A stretch of DNA of 64,000 bases from Deinandra increscens subsp. villosa (Eukaryota > Streptophyta > Magnoliopsida > Asterales > Asteraceae), in the NCBI GenBank assembly GCA_039602395.1, contig JBCNJP010000006.1, forward strand, positions 58,278,429-58,342,428. The letters run 5' to 3'. Under the pieces are notes generated by a model. The model was given only the letters and a program-made list of their open reading frames with translations, was not told the origin of the DNA and ran no database searches. Of the stretch, positions 37,549 to 48,121 are shown in pieces (within the stretch, counting starts at the first letter, position 1; each line of letters begins with the position of its first letter). The position numbers and the translations under genes are program-made.

Positions 37549-40500
37549 TTAATCAATTGGTATTTGATGAACTCCACTACTGGACCCTAGATCACGGGTT
37601 GTTCTTAAGCCCTCGCTGCTAGATGCCGATGGCTGTTGACCTAAATTGCTGGTGGGTGCACTCCACACGCTAGAGTTATTTTGGCTTTCAAATGCCATTT
37701 TTTGAAACTTTTTGAGCTGTTCTCTGTACTGGGCTGTGTCAAAATCCGAGCTTTCATTAGAACCGTTTAATTTATTATGTCCGGGTTTGATACCCTCATC
37801 CAATTCCTCTAGTGGCAGGTTTCCTTCTAAGGCTCTAGCAATCTGGCACCAAATTAAATAAAATCGTATTACTCTCGTTTGTAAACCAACTATGATATCC
37901 GAAATTTCGTCTCCGAACTTCTAATTCGAAAGATCAATCCCCTAAAAGGTTGAGTTAGATGTTTTCAGACTGAGGGACCTGATTGCGCAGTTGAAACATT
38001 TTAGGGACTTAGTAGTCCAAATTAGAAGTCCAAGGATGAAATTTGTAATTTTAACCTGCCCATCATCTAGCTTACTAAAAGTTAGCTAAAAATGAGAAGT
38101 GTGAAACGGATTAAAAATCGCCTAAATTATATTTTTAATGCAGAAACCACCAATATCATTTTATTGAAAAAAAAATCAGCTTATAAATGAAATAGAAAAT
38201 TTATAACTATTTTCAACAAACTAATTAGTTATTAAAAGATATAAATGGTGTGAAGAAAATTGTTTCGGTTCAGCTCAACCCGGCCCGTTTCAACCTTACT
38301 TAACGTTACCTCTTTAACCCATCTACCATTCAAAGGTTCATTAGACTAGTGAAGTATGAAAGGTTAGCAGAAGTACCTGGCTCATTGATGGCCTTCGTCT
38401 GGCCAAGTGGCGCACACAAACAGCAGCACAAGTAATCATCCTAGACATTTCAGTACAATCATAATTATTCTGCAATTTTCCATCTACTAATGTGCTAAAA
38501 TTGCCATCCTCCAATGCTTGAGTAAGCAATGGCCTTGCCTAAATATGAGACATGTGCCATTAGTAATTCTCAGTGACAAAAAAAATCAGATAAAAACAAA
38601 AGTGATTAAGAGTAGGAGCTATCACTTAGGTTGTGAATAGAAATTAATGATGTTTAATGATTAACAGCGCCGACTACCAAAAGATTGTCAGTGAAAGAAA
38701 AACCCACCCAGTCAACAATATTATCATCCAAGAATTGAGCTTTATCAATGGGCCGGCGTCCAGTAATCAATTCAAGAAGCATGACACCAAAGGAAAATAC
38801 ATCCGATTTTTCAGTCAACTTCCCGGTAAGAGCATACTCTGGAGCTAAATAGCTGCAAAATCAGCTTTTCATTTACATATATATACATATTGATATTATT
38901 TATTTATTCATAATAACTAAAAGAAAACAGGAAATATATAATAGGCATGTTGATTTGTAATTAACAATGTTGTAAAAATCGGCCTAGGCGGTCGCCTAGG
39001 CGGCGATTAATCGCTAGGCGGTCATTTCTCTTGGAATTTTTAGCTAGGCGGTCCATTAATCGGTGGAATATCTAGGCGGAGAAAATCGGTAAAAATCGGT
39101 AAAAATCGGTCAAAGCCGGTCAAAATCTGTCAAAGCCGGTAAAAAATCGGTCAAAGCCGGTCAAAATCGAAAAAAATCGGTCAAAATCGAAAAAATGGAT
39201 TTATAAGTACTTGTTTTGTTATAACTAAGCTTGAATTCTATGAATTATGAAGTATTAATGTGGATTTGAAAGTATTATTTTCATATAAATGTGTATATAT
39301 ATATATATAAATTAAAAAAATTACAAATCGATTAATCCCGATTAATCCCGATTAATCCCGATTAAATGCTAGGCGGTACTCGACCGCCTAGCGCTTTCTA
39401 CAACACTGGTAATTAATATGATATGACAACAAAAGTGGGGGGAAATCTGACCCAAAAGTTCCCATCACACGGGTAGAAACATGAGTATCTGATTCAGAAG
39501 TAAATCGAGCAAGTCCAAAATCTGCGACCTGAATACAAGAATTTGACTTTTGACATAAGATATATAATGCTAGAAGACAAGTAAATAATATGAAGTTCCT
39601 TAATCCGGTTTAAGGCTTCAAATATATGTGACGCAAGCAATATCTACCTTTGGCTCAAAATTGCTATCAAGAAGTATATTTGAAGACTTGATATCCCGAT
39701 GAATGATCTTAGGTTGACCTGCGATTTAAATTAGTTCAACAGTTAATAATATCTTGACAACTAAAACAACTATAAATATAACAAACATTGTTTCTAATTG
39801 ACAACTCACAGTCCTCGTGTAAATATGCCAATCCTTTTGCTGATCCTAGAGCAATTTTCATCCTCATATCCCAATTTAAGAGATTACTTCCTTTCCCTGC
39901 CATATCACATTTTCACATGAAATGAGTTGTTATCAGGTGTATATTAGGGGCAAGGTTCAAATATGGAACATTGGTGTACCAATTTATATCTATGAATTAC
40001 AAACAAATAAACATACCCAGTTAAATCCCACTCGAATGAGTGTTTGGGAGGGTGAGATGAGGGCATAATACCTCTATCCCAAAGGATAAAGAAGTTGCTC
40101 CCAGAGACCCCGGCTCTAAAGACCCCATAAAATTTTTAATATTTTGAGAAAATACATGAAAACCAAAGAAAAAAATATATATAACTACATGCAGAGCACA
40201 AGCAAATAGACAATGTAACCATAACCGAGTTAAATAATAGCATACAATCAAAATAGGCAAGCATAAAAACCCTAAGGCAGTGACTAAGTCTACAAGCAAA
40301 CCTAATATTCAATACACATCAAAAAGCTACACACCCACCCTTGAGATGGTGGAAACCTACAAGAAAGGAACGCCACAAACTCTTAATGACTCAACAAGTT
40401 AAAATTGTTCATAAAGTAAAGATTAGAACTTCTTTTGAAAATTTAGGGGCATTTTTGTCATTTTAAAAATTCTTTGCAAGTTTCTAGAAAAAATTGACAT

Positions 40501-42839
40501 AGATGAAGCAAAGTTGATACCTCAGTGGCCTAAAAATCTAAAATGTTGTTTAAAATATTTGGGTGGCCTGTGAATAAATTATCAAAGTTAATTAGTGTGG
40601 CTGGTACTTCTTAATAAACTTATAACCTTCACCTAAGACAAACCTTCAATGTTATTCACACATAAAAGTGCTAGTTAGGTCTACGTTTGCCAAACATATT
40701 ACATATGTTATATTGCTTAACTACTTAGAACAAAATTACACTCACCATGTAAGTGAAACTCCAAAGTGTTATTTGAAACAAATTCATAAACTAACATCCT
40801 CTGAAGCCCAGAAGTGCAGTATCCAACCAATGAAACAAGGTTCTTATGATGAACACGACTAATGGTAGCAACTTCAGCCTGAAATTCACGTTCCCCTTGT
40901 CCACTTCCAATTTTTAACTGTTTAATTGCAACTTCTTCCCCATTTGGGAGGATTCCCTTATGAACATACCCAAAACCACCTTGACCAAGAAGGTTGGTTT
41001 GTGAGAAACCTTCTGCTGCATTTGCTAATTCTTCGTATGTGAATATGGTCTTGCTGTTTCCAAAGCCCATGTTAGTTGAATTGGGCACTTCAGAGCCCGT
41101 ACTGCCTGTTGAATTTGGTTGAGGTGGGGCGGAAGTACCCAATGAGCATGACTGAAAATTAGATGGTGAGTTAGTGAACTTTGGGAGCAATCCATTCTTG
41201 TTTTCCTTTGATGAGGGAACATTTTGTTGCCAGTTTTGAGGTGCACCGCCAAAGCCATCTACATAGTGCATTTCCGCAAAAAAAAGATATTTAATAATGT
41301 AACTTAAGATCACATGACTGCGATATGATATTACAACCCAAACAGAAAAAGAAACAGAAACAGCCTGATAGGTCTATATTAGACAAAACACACTGGCAAA
41401 TAAGTAATAACATCACAATTTGAGGTCATTGATGAGACTTACATAAATCCTTGAAAGGTGCAAGAGAATATTGTTCTTTTTATACATAGTGAAAATGAGG
41501 ATTGCAAGCTGTTACCCACAACATGGATGCACATGCAGCTTCATTTACTTACTATCTATGTATCCTCAATGAACGCTCCAACTAACCTTTTCGATCCTTT
41601 TGTTAAATATCACTGTCATGTTCCATTGTAGATTCTACTTTCTAAAATGTGTAAAGACCAAGTATACAGTCAAAATTGTTTAACACTAAATGGGATTCAG
41701 AGCTACTTGAAGCTACAAATTAAGATGCAATATATACCAAAGAAACTTTGATGGCAATCTCATTTCTCCATTTACTTCCTTTAATCAACTGGTTATAGTC
41801 TCAATTCTCAAATCACATCACAAATCTTACCATTGTAATGAAAGTTTCTCTCTCTTTGTCAATAGCTTACTTTACATGAAAACACATATAACATTCAATT
41901 CTGCATCTAATCCTCTACACCATCCAGTCATCCACCATCAGACAATAAACAATAAGCAGCAATTTATATGAATTCAAATGCATTTATCTCTTCATTATCT
42001 GACTCAGTACATACTAAGGGATGAATGAATGATGCCTGAGAGTTGAATCTACCCATCTAACAATTCCAAGATTTTTAGCTTCGAGTGATTACTTTTCTAG
42101 CTATGAGGCAGAAAACAAATTAAAGATTAGTTAACAGTATGTTTTTCTGAACTGATTTTCAATAATGCAGGAATGCGTGGATCAGTTAAGGATGATTAGC
42201 ATTAGTCTCTAAACTAACAATCATAAAGACACATACAAACTTGCAGTCTATGATGCTTTAAACACATAGATTAATTACTCAGATTCAAAATTTTAATAAA
42301 TAAATTGAAATGAGAACAATAAGCAGCATTTATATATGAATTCAAATGCATTTTTACATCCTTATATCAACTACGAAGTTTAGATTTATTTACTCCAATT
42401 CAAAGTCAGATTCGTAGGCTCTTCATTATTTCCCTCAGTATCATCTACACAAATCCAGATTTAAGTTCAGTGATTACTTCTCTAGCTATGAAACAGAAAA
42501 CGAATTGAGTAACTGAGCATAAAACACCAAACCTTTGAGCCCTAGAGGATCATCCGCCAAATCACGCCGGCGTCTCTTCCGTCTCTTATACCAAACGACG
42601 AACACAGCCACAAACACGAGCACAAGCGCGCCGCCAATGCCAATTCCTACTCCAAGCGCAAGCAATGTGGAGTTATTACCAGATCGATTTTGCGCCGGCG
42701 ACGAAGGATTCGATTCAGAACCAATAGAGCTTGCATTTGTCGGAGGAAATAGCGGAAGAGACGATGCCGGAGTTGTGACGTTGGTTACCGACGGTTGGAG
42801 AGGAGAAGGCGGAGAAGATTCCGGAGCCGGCGACGACAT
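37549..42839 (-). CDS. PERK-type receptor-like protein kinase, short ectodomain
   Basis: Eight exons join in phase to 551 codons: 42839-42533, 41258-40746, 39896-39810, 39718-39648, 39528-39452, 38852-38708, 38538-38377, 37842-37549. The N-terminus is Ser/Pro-rich (codons 1-55) without a classical signal peptide, then a membrane segment (about 59-83) and a basic stop (KRRKRRRR). The kinase has GQGGFGYVHKG, VAIKQLK, IIHRDIKSSNILLD, VADFGLARF and YLAPEYALTGK, so all catalytic motifs are present. Proline-rich extensin-like receptor kinases sit in the plasma membrane, sense the cell wall and regulate growth and wound responses. The ectodomain is short for the family. The first ATG after an upstream in-frame TAG was taken as start. 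Intron 5 holds a hAT MITE. The specific PERK number cannot be assigned. Confidence 0.92.
38957..39416. mobile_element. hAT-type MITE in PERK intron 5, perfect 8-bp target duplication
   Basis: A 444-bp unit (38965-39408) has inverted ends CAATGTTGTAAAAATCG and its counterpart CAGTGTTGTAGAAAGCG. It is flanked by identical 8-mers GTAATTAA at 38957-38964 and 39409-39416. Eight-bp duplications and CA...TG-type ends are standard for hAT elements. The inside is non-coding, with CTAGGCGGTC-like subterminal repeats on both sides and short tandem repeats of AAATCGGT/CAAAGCCGGT and GATTAATCCC. It would be removed with the intron. Confidence 0.9.
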
Positions 42840-43150
42840 CGGCGGCGGAGGCAAAACCTAATCTCTAATCTACTGTAGGTTAGTGATAGTGATAATTGGA
42901 GAGAGTAAAGCAGAAACTCGCTTTTCGATGGAGAGATTTTACAATTTTGATGGAGAAAAAATGGCAGAATAGTGTTGTAGAAGCTGAGAGCATGAGATGG
43001 GGCTAAACGACATCGCAGCAGATTCTAGTCCTTCAGACAATCAGACCCGTATGGCCGTATGGGAGAATCTTTTAACTAAGGAAACATAATTAAAAAAGGA
43101 AAAAAGAAAAATAGTTTATCTATAATTGCGGTTCCATCTTTAACTTTAAT
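42840..43150 (-). promoter_or_regulatory. PERK promoter and leader region
   Basis: The bases upstream of the PERK start show pyrimidine-rich leader DNA on the minus strand (CTCTCC near 42900) and no other gene. No unambiguous TATA box found. Confidence 0.4.
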
Positions 43151-46100
43151 AAAGTGTAAGAGCATTCATGGTAGATTTCTTAAAGCCTTTTCTTTAGACA
43201 CCTTAATTTTTGCTAGAGACACCGGACTTAATGCCCCATTAAGGGTTTTTTTTTTTTTTTTTGAAACGGCGATTTCATTAAACACGACCCTAGCAAGACG
43301 CAAGGGCCGGCAAAATGGGGCATTTAGCTTAAAGTTTCTTCCCTCCAATCATTTGCACAGATCCCCAGTGTCAATTATTGAGGCTTAATGCCCCATTAAG
43401 GGCTTAATGGGGCATTAAGTTTAAAATTTTCTTCTCTCCAATCATTAAAATACTGACTTGACAGGTAAAGGGAATAAAGTGAATGTGACATTAATGGGAG
43501 GTTAAGAACTTAAAGGGGCATTAAGGTCTTATAATAATAATAATTTTAATAATAATAATAAGTTTACTAATACTAACAATACTACAATACTAATAATAAT
43601 AATTTTAATAATAATAATAATTTTAATAATAATAATAATAATAAGTAACTAATAATAATAATAATAAGTTTACTAAAAATAAAATAATTTTTATAATAAT
43701 AATAATCTTACTATTAATAATAATAACAATAATAATAATAATAATTATTCTTATTCTTATTATTATTATTATTATTATTATTATAATACATGCCTCATTA
43801 TTATTATTATTATTATAATACATGCCTCATTAAAAAGTTAAATGCCCCATTAAGGCCTTAGTGGGTCATTAAGTTTCTAAATGCCCCATTAAAAAGCTAA
43901 ACCTAGCATTACAGTGGAGCATAATGATGCATTAAGAGTTAATGGGCCATTAAGTTTGACAGTAATTCTGCATTAAGGCCTTAACCCCGCCTTAAGGTTT
44001 TTACATTTTTAACGTTTTATATTATTTAAATGTATATAAACATATATAAACTCAGATACATGTTACTATGCCCCATTAAAAAGCTAAACCTGGCATTACA
44101 GTGGAACATAATGATGCATTAAGGGCTTAATGGGCCATTAAGTTTGACAGTAATGTTGCATTAAGGCTTTAACCCTGCCTTAAGGTTTTTACATTTTCAA
44201 CGTTTTATATTATTTAGATGTATATAAACATATATAAACTCAGATACATGTTACTATATGTACACACACATATATAGGTACACATGTTCATATAAAAAAT
44301 AATTATACATACATATATAGGTACACATGTTCACTTCATTAAAATGCAACTAGTTCCGTGTATTTCGCCCAATACACTGAATTTGAAACTTATAATTATT
44401 ATTATTATATTTATTATTATTATTATATTTATTATTATTACTATTATTATTAAACTTATTATTATTAGTATTATTATTATTATTAAACTTAGTATAAGTT
44501 TAATAATAATAATAACAATGATAATAAGTTTTATAATAATAATAAGTTTATAATAATAATAATAATAACAATAATAATAATAAATGAATAAATAATAATA
44601 AGTTTACTAATAATAATAATTATAATAGTAATAATAAATGTCCCATTAAAAAGTTAAATTCCCCATTAAAAAACTAAATGCCCCATTAAGACCTTAGTTA
44701 GGGGTGTTCAAAACCGGATACCCGGAATTTTGGATATCCGAATTTCGGGTATCCGAAAATTTCGGATATCCGAATTTCGGGTATCCGAAAATTTCGGATA
44801 TCAGTTTTTGTTGTCCAAGTCCAAGTCCGAAATTTCGGATATCCGAAATTTCGGACTGGACTCGAATAGTTAAAACGGATATCCGAAAATCCAGTTTTTT
44901 TAAAAAAACCACAATTTAACAAAAAAAAAACGACAAAACGACAAAACAAATAAACATATTCCAACTCTTCAAATACAAATAAACATAAGTTCGACCTAAA
45001 AAACGACAAAACAAATAAACATAGTCCAAGTATTCAATAATTCCTTATTTTTTTAATATAATATTTATTTTAATTTATTTAAATTTTCGGATACCGGGTA
45101 TCCGAAACTTCCGAAAATTTTGTAAATTCTTGTCCAAGTCCAAGTCCGAATTTTCAGATATCCGAGTTTCGGATATCCGAAATTCCGGATATCCGAAATT
45201 TTCGGATAATTCGGATACGGAATTTCTGATAATTCGGATACGGATTCGGACTCGGATATTTTTGAACACCCCTAGCCTTAGTGGACGTTAAGTTTTTAAA
45301 TGCCCCATTAAAAAGCTAAACCTTGCATTACAGTGGAACATAATGATTCATTAAGAGCTTAATGGGCCATTAAGTTTGACAGTAATGTTGCATTAAGGCC
45401 TTAACCCTGCCTTAAGGTTTTTACATTTTCAACGTTTTATAATATTTAGATGTATATAAAAATATATAAAATCAGATACATGTTAGTATACGTACACACA
45501 CATATATAGGTACACATGTTCATATAAAAAATAATACATATATATACATATATAGGTAGACATGTTCATTTCATGCAAATGCAACTAGTTCTGTGTATCT
45601 CGCCCAATACACTGAATTTCGAACTTACAATTATTATTATTATTATTATTTATTATTGTTATTATTATTAAACTTATACGACCATACGATCGTTTATTTT
45701 TGTGTTCACGAAAAAAAACTTTATAAATTAGTACTCGAGAGAACTTTATAAACTTTTAGTAACGAATATAACAAATTAACCGTTCTAATATTTATAAGTT
45801 ACTAAAATGTTAAACAAATTTTATAAAAACTTTTATAAAAGACTTACTTTTAATTTAAATAAAATATAAATTTGAAGCAAAAGAGGGTCAAAAATAAGTT
45901 AGAAAATTTCTGGGATCCTTAATCCCCCATTTAGGGTTTAACTGGGCATTTAAGTCAATTCTCTCTTCAATCATTGACGCGGATCCCTATGAAAATGTGT
46001 TAAATGAGGTGTCCAGACTTAACTGAACATTAAGGGCATAATAGGGCATTTAAGTTTGTACAAATGGGGCATTATGGCCTTAATGGACCATTAAAGGCGG

Positions 46101-46200
46101 TGTCCCTAGCAATTTTTTTGGGTGTCTCTAGCAACACCCTTCTTAAAAAATATATGAGTGTAAATCTATATAATAAAGTATAAGAGCATTCATGGTAGAT
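43150..46200. repeat. Patchwork repeat: TTAATGCCCCATTAAGG motifs, trinucleotide tracts
   Basis: The phrase ATGCCCCATTAA and its complement recur more than a dozen times. A 200-bp block containing GCATTACAGTGGA and AACGTTTTATATTATTTA repeats at about 43900-44050, 44080-44260 and 45310-45500. Long (TAA)n/(TTA)n tracts occupy 43525-43790 and 44390-44640. The phrase TAAGAGCATTCATGGTAGATT stands at both ends (about 43157 and 46181), hinting that these are the limits of one large element or duplication. A separate hAT-like MITE lies inside (44699-45274). No gene. Confidence 0.6.
44691..45282. mobile_element. hAT-like MITE built of GGATATCC palindromes
   Basis: The ends TAGGGGTGTTCAAAA (44699) and TTTTGAACACCCCTA (ending 45274) are exact inverted repeats. 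The flanking 8-mers ACCTTAGT (44691-44698) and GCCTTAGT (45275-45282) match at seven of eight positions. Subterminal regions on both sides contain many copies of CGGATATCCGAA and ATTTCGGATATC, each itself palindromic. No transposase is encoded, so it would have to move with enzymes supplied elsewhere. Confidence 0.82.
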
Positions 46201-47546
46201 TTCTTAAAAAATATATGAGTGTAAATCTATATAATTTAAGGTTTGGTTATAATTTAAGGTTTGGTTATAATTTAAGGTTTGGTTGTGAGTAGAGGAGAGA
46301 GAAAAACTTTACAAAATTTGTATATTTGACAAAAATTTTGATGATTTGCTAAAATTTGGGGATTGTAAAAGAAAGAGAAATTGTAATGATAAAGGTATAA
46401 AAAATATTATTTAATTATGGTTGTGAGTAGAAGAAATAGAAAAAGTAATAATAAAAGTATAAATTATAAGGATAAGGATAGGGAACCTGCTGTGAATGCT
46501 AAGAGGAGTTCATGAGTTTGTAGAACGTCGTAGAAACCCTCCTTGGCACTAACGGATCGTTAAGTTTTCTATTAAATTAATATGAGATTTCTAGAATATC
46601 CTTTAAAAAAATTAAAAAGAAAATATGGATCATCATCTATTCCCAAATCTCAAAAAATGAGCCGACATTAAAAAATAACGGATCGCTTGAATTCTTACCG
46701 GGAAATGTTGGACAACTCTTTTCGTGCGTATTAGGTCTTGAAGTCTGATATAAGACTAGTATAATGCTTTTGAGTCAAGCTACACATGTTCATGAAAAAT
46801 ACCTGATTAAAGAGATTATATCATACATAATCATGGGAGTGTTATAAAAAGGAGTCATGTGATACTTTTCTATAGCTTTGAGAGTTGAACTGGCTTCAAA
46901 TTTCGGCATCAAGACATGGCATCCAATGGCGAAGGTTAGTGGAAAGCCCGGGGGGAGGGGGTCTCTGGTAGTACTAATTTTCATGATTTTTCTTTTAATT
47001 ATATATATTGAGAATTGCCCCCTTTGATTGTCGTCCTCGTAAAATTTTAGATCAAGTTTCGCCACTGATAACATCCTCACCAATAAATTTTGTGTGTCTA
47101 TGGTTTGGTGATTTTAACTATTTAAGTCTAATTTTCAAATTATTAATAAACTTAGACTAAGATTTGATTTTTTGTTGCCAATTGAGTCCCTCATACTAAT
47201 GGAGTTAAATTTTTCTGTTAACTCATAGGGCATTACAAATTATTAACAAATCTTGCCTCATGGTTGCTTTTCTTAACAAATCGAACCTCATGTTTTCATT
47301 CCGTTGCCAATTTAGTCCATGTGCCTAACGGGGTTAGATTTTTTCTGTTAAGTGGAAGGGGCATTTTAGTCATTTTGCACATAAAGGCCTATTTGTGTAA
47401 CTACCATAGATGAAGGAACCATGTTATTTGTTAAGAAAAGCAACCATGTTATTTTGTAGGCAAATCGTAGAATTTTTTTCAGAAATGGGTTTTTTACCCC
47501 AAAAAACATCAAAAATGGGTGGAGATGATTTTTTTTTATATAAAAA
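46201..47546. other. Intergenic repeats left of the MULE
   Basis: An 18-bp phrase (ATAATTTAAGGTTTGGTT) is repeated three times at about 46218-46273. A stretch at about 46900-47065 ends in TCAAGTTTCGCCACTGATA, resembling a repeat end in the Rab7 intron. 47160-47400 has two similar phrases (GTTAGATTTTTTCTGTTAA type) typical of MITE ends. The true left end of the MULE may lie between about 47480 and 47546 but cannot be fixed. No gene. Confidence 0.5.
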
Positions 47547-47697
47547 AGGGTATTTCGCACTTGGCAAGTGCGAAATCAGCTTCGTATGCAGCTTCGGTTC
47601 ACGAAAACTAGGCTCGGGACTGGGAAACATCTCTGGTGGGCCCTTTTCGCACTTAGGAGGTGCGAGATTCCACTTTCTAAACCTATTTCGCACCTGG
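47547..47697 (+). repeat. Left terminal inverted repeat of the MULE
   Basis: The first roughly 85 bp (GGGTATTTCGCACTTGG onward, through ACTAGGCTCGGGACTGGG) match the reverse complement of the right end exactly. After a small indel, GGTGGGCCCTTTTCGCAC and GGTGCGAGATTCC match again. It holds an inner palindrome (TCGCACTTGGCAAGTGCGA at 47555-47573) and two more TTCGCAC...GTGCGA pairs, probable transposase contact sites. Confidence 0.9.
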
Positions 47698-48121
47698 GAG
47701 GTGCGAAATGTCAGCAGTTATTTTCTATACAAATCAACCGAAAGATTTATCTATCATACCTACCATCCAACATATTTTTATTGAGTAAAATTAGAATCAA
47801 AATTACTATCATTGCCTACCATCCAACATTTATCTATCATACCTACCATCCAACATAATTAAAGCCTGAGAATACAAACAATAAACCTGCAAAAGCTATC
47901 CAGAATTAAAGCCTGAGAATACAAACAATAAACCTGCAAAGTTTATCACATGCAAAGTGTTGATGTTACTATACATGTAAAGCAACCTGCAAACACTATA
48001 CATGCATTCATTACCCATTACAGAATTGATTGATCATATACATTTATTAAAGTTTATCACATGCATACAGTATACATTTTGGAATTCCCTGTAAAGCTTG
48101 GTTGAAAGCTAACTATATATC

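Noticed and set aside
42839..42854. Upstream non-ATG start for the PERK gene
   Set aside because: TTG at 42854 follows an in-frame TAG closely and is not needed; ATG at 42839 fits plant initiation.
43623..44553. Ile-rich frames
   Set aside because: Translations of (TAA)n/(TTA)n microsatellites.
46790..47083. 97-codon minus-strand frame
   Set aside because: Overlaps a dispersed repeat ending in TTTCGCCACTG; no family motif or promoter, so treated as chance.
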